From Cordylochernes scorpioides (taxonomy: Eukaryota > Arthropoda > Arachnida > Pseudoscorpiones > Chernetidae), in contig CP092880.1 of NCBI GenBank assembly GCA_030710605.1, forward strand, positions 24,800,552 through 24,864,551: a DNA stretch of 64,000 bases. The letters are read 5' to 3'. How positions within the stretch are numbered: position 1 is the stretch's first letter; every line of letters starts with the position of its first letter. Both the position numbers and the translations under genes were made by a program. This document shows positions 22,999 through 33,105 of the stretch, piece after piece. The notes under the pieces are model-generated. The model made no database searches. It saw only the letters and a program-made list of their open reading frames with translations, and had not been told where the DNA came from.

Positions 22999-23630
22999 CA
23001 AAGCAAATACAAGTTTTATAGCATTTTACTTTTACATTGATATATAGATATGCCTATATCTAACAGTGTTGTAGGGAAAGCTCCAGAGGAAGAGATCGAG
23101 GGGGAGGATGTTGACTTTGCTTAGAATTTTTAATGAAACAGATTCCAACAATTATTAATTAAACATTATATTTATTGATTTACAAGAGAGAGAACAAAAT
23201 ATAAAAGGGAAACTAATATTGAACAAAGTAACTTTTTCTGTTTCGGTTAGCGCCTATTTACCTGTGAGCTTACACACACTCCGTGGAACAATTAATTAAT
23301 ATATGTACAACAATTTTACTGCATTTCACTTTTACATAGATATAGATATGCCTATAGTTTATTTTAGACATTGCTGAAAGTGTTAGAGGAGAAGCTCCAG
23401 GGGGAAGAGATCGAGGGGGAGGATGTTGACTTTGCTTAGAATTTTTAATGAAACAGATTCCAAGAATTATTAATTAAACATTATAATTATTGATTAACAA
23501 GAGAGAGACCAAAATATAAAAGATAAACCAATATTAAACCAAAGGAGCCTTTTTTTATTTCGGTTAGCGCCTATTTACCTGTGAGCTTACACACACTCTG
23601 TGGTAACAATTAATTAATATATATACAACA
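22999..23630 (+). repeat. Tandem duplication, unit about 316 bp, including a copia LTR
   Basis: Two adjacent copies (about 22999-23312 and 23313-23630) share GATATGCCTAT, then AGATCGAGGGGGAGGATG, then an LTR-like block running to TACAACA. The duplicated unit spans both an old flank and the LTR, so it looks like segment duplication rather than two separate insertions. Confidence 0.75.
23424..23630 (-). repeat. Probable 3' LTR of Ty1/copia element
   Basis: 207 bp with TG...CA ends (minus strand TGTTGTATATAT to AAGTCAACA), directly after the pol remnant on the minus strand. A second copy lies at 23109-23312. It is assigned to copia by adjacency only. Confidence 0.5.
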
Positions 23631-23635
23631 CACGC

Positions 23636-25340
23636 TCCAGTGTGTGTAAGCCCTAATCAGCAAGTCCAAGGCTATCTGCATATTTTCGTAGTTTGTCCTT
23701 ATGTAGACTTTTCGTTATTATATCTCCATGTCTTCACTTTTAGTGTATTCCAGCTTGATTCCATTTTGAATTTCTTCTTTCACAAAATAATACTTTCGGT
23801 TTATGTGCTTTGTTCGTGATGTAATTTTGTCGGTTTGTATCTAGAATATTGCAGCCTGGCTGTCACTTTTCAAGGTAATTGGGAAAGTTACATTGTCACA
23901 AAGTTCTTCTAGTAATACCTTTAACCATAATACTTCTGAAATGCCTTCACATTTTGAAATAAGTTCTGCTTCACATATATACAAGGCTACAAATTTTGCC
24001 CTTTACCTCTCCAGTTTATTAAGTTGTTGCCAAGTTTGACTGTATAGCCTGAATAGGATTTTGCGTCTTGGGTTGTGCACCAGCTCGCATCAGTACTTAT
24101 TGTGATATTGTTGTATTTTGACTAATATGCCAACATTTTATTTCTTGTTCCCTTCAGATATCTATAGATCCATTTAACTACAGTTAAATGTATTTCTCTT
24201 GGATCATTACTATACAGAGGTAAATTGCTGATGTTGAAGGATATGTCCGGTCGAGTACCCGTAGAAAGGTACATAAGTGATCCAATCATTTCCTGGTATA
24301 CAGTTCTTCCTACTGGCTTAGAGTACAAGTACTCATCCAAATTTTTATTTTGATCTCCAGGTATCTGCACACTGTTATATTATTCCAGTCCAAATCTGTG
24401 AAGAATTACATCAATATAATGAGTCTGAGATAGATAAAATCCATCTTCTGCCCTTCTTATTTCAATTCCAATAAATGGTTCGCTAGCTTTCTTTTCTGTT
24501 AGAGTAACATATTTTTATATTTCTGCGACTAGGTTGTCATTAATTTTCTCACTGGTTCCAGCAATGATGAGATCATCTACATATAGACCCAGTATTGCAT
24601 ACTCTTCTCTTCTCTGGAGTTTATAAGACGCATGGATCACATTTGGTTCTAATCATTCCCAACTGGTTTAAAATTTCATTGATCTTTTTGTTCCAACATT
24701 TTCCTGATTGTGGTAGACCATACAGGCTTTTTTTCCCAATTTACACACTTTGTTTTCTTCTACTTTTTGCATAAAGCCATCTTGTTGTCTCATGTATACT
24801 GTATCTTCTAACTCACCATAGAGATAAGCTGTCTTCACATCATAAGTCTTTATGATTAAATTCTGTTGTATTGCAAGAGCTACTATTGTTCGCAAGCTCT
24901 CCTTTCTGAGTACAAGTGAGAAAGATTCCTTATAGTCCACACCATATCTTTGATTGCATCCAACAGCAACCAGTCTGGCCTTTCTTTTATATATGCCGTC
25001 ATTTGATGTTTTCTTTGTACTGTAGACCCATTTACTATTGATTACTTTCATACCATTTTCCCTTGGTACTAGTGTTCATACTTTATGCTTCTCTATCTCA
25101 CTGAGCTCTTCTTCCATTGCTTTGTGCCATTCATTTCTTTCTCCACTATCCATTGCTTCTTTAAAATTCTCCAGAATATAATGATCTATTTCCATAATTG
25201 AATTCGCCTCATTCCTATCCTTTAATCTTTATGAGCGTCGAACTCCTTTGATCAATTTCCTTTCTTTTTCTTCGAGTTTTGCTTTGTACCCATCTTCTTA
25301 GATGCTCTTTGTTTCTCCTTTTTTCTTTCTCCTGTGGTGT
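23636..25340 (-). pseudogene. Ty1/copia Pol remnant
   Basis: Reading leftward on the minus strand: an EWHKAMEEELSEIEKH segment (about 25140), the RT entry block (SKWVY, KARLVAVGCNQRYGVDYKE), the D-V-K-T-A-Y-L-Y-G-E-L palm motif (about 24835), a MYLSTGTRPDISF block near 24250 with a YRYLKGT end, and a decayed RNase H (TISTDASW, about 24090). This order is that of copia-type Pol, in which integrase precedes RT. Integrase and gag are gone. Several stops and frameshifts separate the blocks, and the YxDD region near 24590 is readable only in broken frames. Ancient and inactive. Confidence 0.88.
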
Positions 25341-25405
25341 GTCGATTTATTAGTCCAGCGATGGCCCAGAAAGTATTTCAAATTTAGTGTTTTATAGGTA
25401 TTACT

Positions 25406-25597
25406 TGTTATCTACATTTTTAGAGGAAGACAAAAGGACAACACCCTAGAATGTCTATTCTGGTTCTCTCTGGTTTCCGCCGATCTGCCACGCCGCGCAG
25501 CGGTGGTCACCTCATATTTCATGGCGCCGCTTGTATGTTTGTTGACGGCGTGGTCCGTCATCCCAGCAGGCTGGAAGGAAGTCTCTCGGCCTCCACA
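25406..25597 (-). repeat. Putative 3' LTR of Ty3-B
   Basis: Begins TGTGGAGGCCGAGAG on the minus strand, right after a purine-rich tract (GGAAGAGGAG), and could end AGATAACA. The partner LTR is beyond the gap, so the boundaries are tentative. Confidence 0.4.
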
Positions 25598-25705
25598 GTA
25601 CTCCTCTTCCAGTGGCGAAGTCACGATTCGGTGCACAAAGTGGTTAATTACAATATATATATACATCATCAATGTAGGCAAGAAAAATATAAGGAGAAAT
25701 ATAGT

Positions 25706-26092
25706 CTATTGCTCCTTAAATCTCACGGGTTTCTTGATTATTCTCCCCGATCTTGTCCTAGTCAGGTCTGGTGCTGATCCTGTTCCTTGGAATTCTGTGT
25801 ACTTCTCTACATCTGGTGGGTCAGAATACTGTTGGGACGATGTAGAAGGCAGTGCTCCCGACACGATGGGTCTTGTTGCAGTAGGGTGTTCTGGAGTTAG
25901 ATTGTCCGAATCTGCCAATAAGTAAGCAGGTCGCAATCGGTCAATCGATATGGTCACATTTCTTCCTTTCACTTTGAGTGTGGAGTACTTGTATGTTCTA
26001 TCAAGGACTGGAAAGGGTCCCTCATATGGTGGTTCCAGAGGTTTCTTCACTCGATCTGTCCTGATAAATACATGTGAATATGTTTTCAGATC
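25706..26092 (-). pseudogene. Ty3-B pol C-terminus, cut by assembly gap
   Basis: The end of a Ty3/gypsy Pol polyprotein after the integrase core: HVFIRTDRVKKPLEPPYEGP (about 26060), a SIDRLRPAYL segment (about 25935) and a basic tail with RTRSGRIIKKPVRF. This is the usual C-terminal signature of a group of arthropod gypsy elements. The frame is open up to the 100-N gap and stops at 25706. No matching sequence resumes right of the gap, so the gap probably hides most of the element. Confidence 0.8.
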
Positions 26093-26192
26093 NNNNNNNN
26101 NNNNNNNNNNNNNNNNNNNNNNNNNNNNNNNNNNNNNNNNNNNNNNNNNNNNNNNNNNNNNNNNNNNNNNNNNNNNNNNNNNNNNNNNNNNN
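26093..26192. other. Assembly gap, 100 N
   Basis: Exactly 100 N, a conventional placeholder for a gap of unknown length. The Ty3-B element ends here and is not found on the other side. Confidence 0.99.
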
Positions 26193-26510
26193 CAGTAACT
26201 TGAGTAGATTACCCCCAAGTTCCAATAGTTTTAAATCTTTGTGTCCGAAGTATCTTTAATTTTAAGAACTATGAATGTCGGCCAGGCAGCCTCTAGCTTT
26301 ACAATAACATACTTGTTATAACAACTTACAGTGAAATCTTGTTAAACACCAAATTGATTGGTAACTCTGGAACATCCAGCTGGTCTTTGTTGGGTGGATC
26401 TTTGTTATAATACCAACTCAAGAGTTGATCATTCCAAAGTTCCAATAGTTTAAATCCTTGTGTGTAGTTATAGTAACATGCTTGTTATAACAACATACAG
26501 CGGAATCTTG
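26193..26510. other. Non-coding interval, PLE-like scraps
   Basis: Contains GAACTATGAATGTCGGCCAGGCAG, also seen near 8250 and 27100, and a repeated TTGTTATAACAAC segment. No coding signal. Confidence 0.4.
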
Positions 26511-26812
26511 TCTTCTTGTTTCTTATTTATGAAATAGAATATGTCTGCCTTTGTCATTAAGACTGGGAGCACTACTCAGTGGCAGGCTGACTTAACTCCA
26601 ATAAGAAATGGTCGCCTCTGACATGAGGAACAGACACCATGTGCAGCCGCTCCTAACATGGAGTACAAACGCTGCTCATCCTGTATCCCTGGATTAGAAG
26701 CCCTTACAGGGTACTATCAGCCGGGCCAGCTGAGCCCAGGTTTTTAGCAAGCTTGTTACTGTTCCCTCTCCTTATTTTTGATCCAGGCTTGGGACCAACA
26801 AAGGCGGAGTTT
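26511..26812 (-). mobile_element. SINE-R1 copy, minus strand
   Basis: Head at 26812 and a tail of the AAATAAGAAACAAGAAG type at 26511. The tail is somewhat altered. Confidence 0.8.
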
Positions 26813-26869
26813 CAGAATCTTGTTAAAACAACAAATTAGTTCGATAATATCAGAATTCTAAAAGTTACA

Positions 26870-27068
26870 AAGAACTTTTTTTCTATTTTCTCAAAATGTT
26901 TTAACAAAAATCTTTTTCATCCTCATCAGGAATAAATAAAAATTAAAGCATTTAGCAATACATTAAAAAAAGATACATTTATAATGCTTTGCCAAAAAAT
27001 GCTCTAATTTTTATTTTTTTACTGATATGGACAAAAGATTTTTGTCAAAATGTTAAGAAAATAAAAAT
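26870..27068. repeat. Foldback pair of PLE-like tails
   Basis: TATTTTCTCAAAATGTTTTAAC on the left faces GTCAAAATGTTAAGAAAATA on the right, with a partly self-complementary middle (GCATTTAGC... against ...GCTTTGCC). It is the same tail family as 8163-8215. Confidence 0.6.
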
Positions 27069-27195
27069 AATTCATAGCTGAAGTTTCTTATATTTTGAGA
27101 ACTATGAATGCCGGCCAGGCAACCTTCATCTTCAAAATAATCTAAAGTTCCAGTTGTTTAAAACATAGTTATAACAAAATTATGGCTGCTTTTCA

Positions 27196-27495
27196 CATGT
27201 GTAGACATGTGGTGCACTTACAGTAAAAGCAGTCGCCTACTTCTTCCCACCATGATTATCATGACCTGTACCACGTGTACTAGGGATAAGCAAAAAAAAA
27301 ATTATGGTTACAATATTATAGAATCTTGGTCCCACAAGTGTTCTATACCCAACTGTATATTGAAACAACAATTCCATGTTTTACATTGTAGACATGTGAT
27401 GCACTTACAGTAAAAGCAGTCGCCTACTTCTACACACCATGATTATCATGGCCTATATTACGTATACTAGGGATAAGCAAAAAAAAAAAAAATTT
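27196..27495 (+). repeat. Two direct copies of an R1-long fragment
   Basis: Two copies (about 27203-27300 and 27385-27493) of TAGACATGTG...AGTCGCCTACTTCT...TAGGGATAAGC ending in an A-run. The core AGTCGCC...CCATGATTAT is the extra segment of the long SINE-R1 subfamily (about 5110-5180). Each A-run suggests independent retroposition of this shorter unit. Confidence 0.6.
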
Positions 27496-27806
27496 CTCTC
27501 TTACCATATTTACATGTTATATATATCTATTCTCTATGCTATAACTCTTCTATTGTTACAATCTGTATTTTTTAACATCAGTTTGTAATTGTAAATAAAC
27601 ATTGTTTAATATTTTATCTTTTTGTGTGTGTTTACTTTTTTCCTATATTACATATTGGTGTATAAAAAAAGTTTGATTTTAGTAAACATTTGCTTATGTA
27701 TGATAAGTGTTGACTTTGCTCTTAGACTTTTTAAAGATAATAATTGAAAGAAGATTAATCAAACATTATTGATTTATAAACACAAGGTAATAAGACCAAA
27801 TCCAAA
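27496..27806. other. AT-rich interval
   Basis: Nothing recognised except GTGTTGACTTTGCTCTTAGA at about 27706, which resembles the start of the copia-associated LTR at 23424. Confidence 0.4.
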
Positions 27807-28016
27807 TAAATAGTGTGTGACGTTTCAGTAACAGTGTGGTTACCATCTTCAGACAAAAGTACTGAATAGTATGGTATATGGAATGTTAATATATAATACT
27901 AATGGTAAAATTTCTCTACTAATGGTAACAACGCTGTTACCGAAACGTCACACACTATTTATTTATTTGGATTTGGTCTTATTACATTGTGTTTATAATC
28001 TATAATCCAAATTTTG
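27807..28016. repeat. Foldback pair of PLE-like tails
   Basis: The left arm GACCAAATCCAAATAAATAG and GTGTGTGACGTTTCAG face CGAAACGTCACACACTATTT and GGATTTGGTC on the right. A third, direct copy lies at 28603-28680. CTGAAGATGG...GAAACGTC, as read on the left arm's minus strand, is the usual form of a Penelope-like tail. Confidence 0.7.
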
Positions 28017-28250
28017 CCGTATCATTATTGATTTACAAGAGAGAGAACAAACAAAAGAATAACTTATGACAATAGTTTTGGATAATGTATTGTTGAAAAG
28101 TTCCAATGTTTGAAATAAAGTAATCATTGATTTGGGAAAAGATTCATTGTTGACAATAAATTTTAATTGTTGTGGATAAAATAATCAATGTGTGTGTGTT
28201 GTGGATAGAGTTTTATTTTCGCAGATAGAGTTTAAATTGTTGCGATTCAA

Positions 28251-28450
28251 GTTTCATTGTTGTGGTTAAGGTTTCATTGTTGTGGGTAAGGTTTCATTGT
28301 TGTGGTTAAGGTTTCATTGTTGTGGGTAAGGTTTCATTGTTGTGGTTAAGGTTTCATTGCTGTGGTTAAGGTTTCATTGTTGTGGGTAAGGTTTCATTGT
28401 TGTGGGTAAGGTTTCATTGTTGTGGGTAAGGTTTCGTTGTTGTGGTTAAG
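28251..28450 (+). repeat. Minisatellite, 10 units of 20 bp
   Basis: Ten exact-length units of GTTTCATTGTTGTGGTTAAG, alternating between GGTTAAG and GGGTAAG endings. Degraded relatives of the unit extend from about 28080 to 28560. Confidence 0.95.
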
Positions 28451-28924
28451 GTCTTTGTTATGGATAAAGTTTCATTTTTTGGCAGATAAAGTTAAATTTT
28501 TCGAGTCAAGTTTCATTGTTGTGGGTAATGTTTTATTGTTGTAGATAAATTTTTATTGTTTCTAATTAATGATAAATCACAATTTGGATTAAAGATACAA
28601 GAAAATAAGACCTAATCCAAATAAATTAATAGTGTGTGATGTTTCAGTAACAGCATTGTTACCATTATCAGACAAAAGACATTTTTAAGGGTAAAGATTC
28701 ATTTTTGTGGATTTTATATATTCATTGTGTTGTGGATTAAATTACATTGTTGCTGATAAATTAATCATTGTTTCGGTTTAAAAAATTATTGCCTCCAATA
28801 TAAAGTTTTAATTAAAAAAACCTCCTAATATATATAAAGAATAATGAACCTTTCAAAATATTAATTGAAAACACAACACACACAAAACAACCACTAAAAC
28901 TAAATGTAAGATATTTATATGTAA

Positions 28925-29289
28925 CTAGCCGAATGACCAGGGCAACGCCCGGTTTACCCGATTAAATGTTTTATTAAAATACTATTCTTTACAATTATAA
29001 ATTGGCGTCGTGGATGGCACTCTTTTGAAACGTCCCGCTTCAATCTTTGTGTGTTTTTAAAATACAAAAATAAAAATGTAAATTTTCATAACGATATTTG
29101 AAAATTGTATTATTTAGATTTTTTGTATGAATATATTTTAAATCTGATATATACATAAAATGATATGATAATGATAGCAAGTGATTTCTTGTTCCTACCC
29201 TGTCATTACGTCACTCAAGGTCACCGTCGCGCCACGTGGTGGCGCAGCAAACGGTGATAGAACGCATGACGCTGATAACTGTATATAGA
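28925..29289 (-). mobile_element. Probable Helitron D, minus strand
   Basis: The 3' end is clear: CTAG at 28925 preceded by A, with a GGGCAACGCCC hairpin just inside. The 5' end is less sure. TATATAGA at 29282-29289 would give 365 bp, close to Helitron C, but the next base is A rather than T. Confidence 0.6.
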
Positions 29290-29607
29290 ATTCTACTGTC
29301 CTAAAAGCTTATGTCCATAGTGTAAAAGACATTTGATGGCCCGCACGACCGATACACAGATGTGCCGCAGCGACCCGGGTGGCGGAAACCCCGCTTCCCC
29401 AATGGTCGTAGCGGCCCGACCAATCAGGTGTCAAGGCCACAGAGTACAAGTGACAATGGTGGCACGTGCTACTTTCTTTCAATATAATTTTATTGTCTTG
29501 TGTATTTTTTTTTAAATAAATAATTTTATCGCCTACAATATAAGTGAAACTTTATTTTACTAAGAGACGACGACCAGAGGAAGTTAATCAACTTGTTTTA
29601 TTATATA
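29290..29607. other. Non-coding interval with a dispersed 93-bp repeat
   Basis: 29496-29588 (TCTTGTGTATTTTTT to GACGACCAGAGGAAG) recurs directly at 30993-31083. The rest (29330-29460) is GC-richer but shows no gene I recognise. Confidence 0.5.
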
Positions 29608-30406
29608 CTAGCGGATGTACCCGGCTTCGCCCGTGTTTTACCCGAGTAAAGGTTTGTTTAACGAATTTCTCGATAAAGTGAACATTTTTTTCCCGGTCCC
29701 TTGAAAAATACTCGATAAGTTGAATAAAATCAATATTAATCGGTACCCGAGTAAAGGTCTGTCTAACGAACATTTGTTAAAACAATTCTCTATAAACTTA
29801 TAAAAAGAAATATATATATTTTGATAATTTGAAACTGATAAAGTGATCATTTTTTCCCGGTCCCTGTGTGCCGTGTCATTCTGAATTTTGTCTTTCCTAA
29901 TTTTCTACATTACAAAATCATCGTTTTATCTAGTGAACATTTTTTCCATACTCGATAAGGTTGAATAAATTCATGGTCGTTTATGGAAGATGGACGAAGT
30001 TCCCGGAGGTCAACTTGGGCAAGCTCCCGCTAGGCTTTTTTTCTTGTCTACTTGGCATAGCTGTGTCACCAACTCTGCCCTGATTGGTCGGTGGGTACTT
30101 GGACTGTCGGCCGGCGGCCGGGCGAATCCATTCTCTCACGGGGTGGGGCAGACCCAAGGTCATCAGGAGCAGCAAACCTAAGCCTATCTCCGTCTCAATG
30201 GTGGCGCTGCTTGCGAGTTAAAGCTACAAATCTGCAAATAACTCTAAGGATATTAAAGATATTCAAGATATTATTTTTCGTAAACCTTTCCGGGGATATG
30301 CCTAATAATATCCCAAATTTTCACGGCGATTGGATGTATGGTTTTTGAATCCATAGAGGACACACACACACAGACAGACAGACAGACATTCAATTTTATA
30401 TATAGA
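29608..30406 (-). mobile_element. Non-autonomous Helitron B, minus strand
   Basis: Minus-strand TCTATATATAAAATTG start at 30406 and CCGCTAG end at 29608, with the GGGCGAAGCCGGGTAC hairpin region inside. The interior shares GTGTCATTCTGAATTTTGTC with Helitron A. The left flank is A (29607). The right flank is occupied by Helitron C. Confidence 0.88.
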
Positions 30407-30775
30407 CTAGACGAATGACCCGGGCAACTCCCGGGTTTACACGATTAAATGTATATTACATATGGAAGATGGACGTAGTTCCCGGAGGTCACCCGCGAGG
30501 CTTTTTTCTGTGTCACCAACTCTGCCCCCACGCGCCAGGACCTCTTGATCCCTCTGATTGGTCGGTGGGAACTTGGACTGTCCAACCGGACGATTACATT
30601 TTCTCGACGGGGGGGGGGGGGGGGGGGGCAGGGAAGTCACGTGCTCGCCGGCAGCCTATCGTCATCCCCGTTATTTTTTACCTATGTATGGAAATTTTGG
30701 TTTGAATTTGTGAACTACTGCAAATTTGTATACAGGGCATACAAACCAACAAACATTCATTTTTATATATATAGA
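30407..30775 (-). mobile_element. Non-autonomous Helitron C, minus strand
   Basis: CTAG at 30407, a CCGGG...CCCGG hairpin just inside, and a TCTATATATATAAAAATG start at 30775, followed by T. It abuts Helitron B with no intervening base. It contains a G20 run (30609-30628). Its interior is related to B (GAAGATGGACG, TTGGTCGGTGGG) but has a different 3' hairpin, so it is another subfamily. Confidence 0.85.
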
Positions 30776-31127
30776 TATACTCTTCCAAATATATCTTCTC
30801 CAAATTCACATTTAATTAGGTATGCTAATAATTGGGACTAGCAGCAATTGGAATTTTTGATATAATTGGAGCTACTAATAATTGAGACTACAGATTATTA
30901 GAGAACTACTATTAATTGGGACTACTGGTAATTGGGACTGACGATTTTCGCTTTCCCAGAAATTCCATGATTAATGAGGGTTGTAGTATTTTTCTTGTGT
31001 ATTTTTTAAAAATAAATAATTTTATCGCCTACAACATAAGTGAGACTTTATTTTACCAAGAGGCGACGACCAGAGGAAGCTAACAATAGTAAGATTCCAC
31101 TCTTCAGCATATCATATATAAGCAGAA
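30776..31127. other. AT-rich interval with short degenerate repeats
   Basis: 30825-30935 holds several diverged 17-20-bp units around CTACTAATAATTGGGACT. The second copy of the 93-bp repeat is at 30993-31083. Nothing coding. Confidence 0.5.
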
Positions 31128-31252
31128 TCGTCCAATACAGTATTACACCTATAAAAAAAGTTTGGTAGATTAAATTGGCAAAACCACTGGTTTTCCACTG
31201 ATGAGCCAGGCTCTCCCAATATATTTTTTCATCGCAGTAAAGTGCAGTAGAG
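31128..31252 (+). other. Conserved CTGATGAG stem-loop, copy 3 (degenerate)
   Basis: Keeps TGGTAGATTAAATTGGC, ACTGATGAGCCAGG and GCAGTAAAGTGCAGTAGA, but the left arm of hairpin 1 is lost. Confidence 0.5.
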
Positions 31253-31317
31253 ATTTGTTTTATGCGCAAAAGGAACATTCGTGCTTTACTTTCTTATATA
31301 ACTGTTATCTATTGACA

Positions 31318-31479
31318 GACAACTGTTCTGGTGTGGAACTAACATCTACCCACATATTCTCATGCCCAGCAATGGCCGCAGCCTTGCAGAAAATTGACAT
31401 AGACCCAGAGCAGCAGCTTTACACACCCAAGATAGTGGACATTGCTGCTGCTGTGATAGAGATGCATGGAGACATCTGA
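31318..31479 (+). pseudogene. LINE ORF2 C-terminal remnant
   Basis: About 54 codons ending in a stop at 31477. The pattern (ELTSTHIFSCPAMAAALQKI, then LYTPKIVDIAAAVIEMHG) resembles the very C-terminus of Jockey/R1-type LINE proteins, with the H-x-F-x-C-P element that closes the RNase H-containing ORF. Nothing upstream continues it, so it is a 5'-truncated end. It could instead belong to another non-LTR clade. Confidence 0.5.
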
Positions 31480-31788
31480 GGCTCTTCATTGGACACAACA
31501 ACATCTATTGACAGTCTATGCGACTAGTGAACTAGCAAATTCAGAGCGCCTGCTTAGATATCTGGAGATAATGGTTTCAGGCTAAGGGCCCTCCTTAGTC
31601 TAGGATGAAGTCTGATTTCATGGAATTGACACAGTATTCATGAAATCCTCAGAATTTCTAAGTACATGCCTTATCTGGAAAAGAGATTAGCTCAAATATT
31701 TAGCCAAAATATTGATGGGAGAAGTTTGGAGGGAGGATATCTATCTGTAAAAAAAAAAAAGGTCATTTCTCCCACCAAAGCAAATACT

Positions 31789-32097
31789 CTTCTTCTTTCT
31801 TATCTCCACACTGGGTGAAGTAGAATGCGTCTGCCTTTGTCATTAAGACTGGGAGCACTACTCAGTGGCAGGCCGACTTAGCTCCAAAAGAAATGGCCGC
31901 CTCTGACATGAGGAACAGACGCCATGTGCAGCTGCTCCTAACATGGAGTACAAACGCTGGTCACCCTGTATCCCTGGATCAGGAGCCCTTACAGGGTACT
32001 ATCTGCTGGACCAGCTGAGCCCAGGTTTTTTAGTGAGCTTGTTACTGCTCCCCCTCTTCCTTTATCATCCGGGCTTGGGACCGGCCAAGGCGGAGTT
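31789..32097 (-). mobile_element. SINE-R1, full-length copy with 11-bp target duplication
   Basis: The reference copy: 309 bp, with head AACTCCGCC at 32097 and the tail ending AAGAAGAAG-type at 31789. It is flanked by a perfect direct repeat AAGCAAATACT (31778-31788 and 32098-32108). A target duplication of this length plus a short simple-sequence tail shows LINE-type retroposition. A GGTCCCAAGCCCGGAT segment near the head resembles a Pol III B box only loosely, and I see no convincing A box, so tRNA origin is not established. It has no ORF of its own. The minus-strand peptide frames found in many copies are incidental. Confidence 0.92.
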
Positions 32098-32108
32098 AAG
32101 CAAATACT

Positions 32109-33000
32109 GACACTAAGCATCACCTCTTGAAAGAAGAAAATAAATATTTCCGATGCTATAACATCGAACAATTAGATTTATATCAGTCCAAATAAAAGCG
32201 GTGGGGATGGTCATCATGAATTTCGAACTTAATGTGATTTAATATGAAGAAAACTTTTAACGCTTCGCTAAATATTTCATCTCTTCCCTCAATACACGAT
32301 GATCTCATCTCCACTGCTTTTATTTTATTTGTACGTTTGAAATCCTATTAGCGTATAGAGTTGATCCGGAAGATACTATTTAATATGGTTAGTTGTGGAT
32401 AGCTGGTGGCCTAAATAAAATTGAAAATAAGAATGGAGACATACTGAGAATCTTAACAAAAAGAATTCATCTGCATGTAGGAGTTTTGTGGTAAAGGAGG
32501 CTGCCACAAGAGTTCTCAGTCAATTGAGGCCCAATCCTGATAGTCAACTGGACCCTGACTGCTGTGGCATGTAGTCCGATGCTGCAAAAACCAGAGATAT
32601 TCCGCACCATCCAGTGGCTCAGAACTCAGTGAACAGCAGGAAGTGTGTGTGGGACTATACCGAGCCTGCTGTGAGGGCGATTAACATCCATGGAGAGCTA
32701 GAGAGAGTGGCCAAAGAATTGATCAAAGATGAAAGCCTATAGACTAACCTGACCTTCTCAAACTGACTACCCCATCAACCACAATATCGTCCACTACACT
32801 CCGACGCCAAGAGTCCCACAGTAATGAAGGCGGACCTGTGCGAGGTGACTTCAGGACCTGCTAGGCTGGACTTCAATCCCAACTAGGAGAAGTAGACCAT
32901 GGAACCTATGATCCTGGACTTTACCACATGAACTATCCAAGTCATCCCTAGGCAAGCTGCTGGAGTTGTGGGATGTCAAAGAAACCATACAAGATGTATA
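32109..33000. other. Non-coding interval, possible decayed coding DNA
   Basis: 32480-32990 has more balanced base composition than its surroundings and may be decayed coding sequence, but every frame is broken by stops and I recognise no family. Confidence 0.3.
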
Positions 33001-33105
33001 TAACAGCGGTATGGTAGATTAAACTGGCAAAACCGCTGGGAGGGTTCACCACTGATGAGCCAGGCCCTCCCATTAATTTTTATATCGCAGTAAGGGCAGT
33101 ATAAA
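33001..33105 (+). other. Conserved CTGATGAG stem-loop, copy 4 (best paired)
   Basis: CAGCGGT (33004-33010) pairs with ACCGCTG (33032-33038), and GGGAGGG (33038-33044) pairs with CCCTCCC (33065-33071). Inter-loop candidates are TGGT (33012-33015) with ACCA (33048-33051) and CTGGC (33024-33028) with GCCAG (33059-33063). CTGATGA is at 33052-33058. GAAA of copy 1 is AAAA here. Confidence 0.65.

Larger units (their letters stand above)
18050..23062 (+). repeat. Direct segmental duplication, copy 2
   Basis: Paralogue of 4945-8075. It is longer because of a Helitron (19859-20567) and a Penelope-like element (about 20970-22400), and it lacks the local 275-bp doubling of copy 1. Confidence 0.9.

Noticed and set aside
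31789..32097. tRNA-derived SINE head or tRNA gene
   Set aside because: GGTCCCAAGCC is only loosely B-box-like, and I see no A box or cloverleaf at the right distance.
32480..32990. Host exon, because composition is less AT-rich
   Set aside because: All frames carry stops, and I recognise no domain. No splice-bounded frame stands out.
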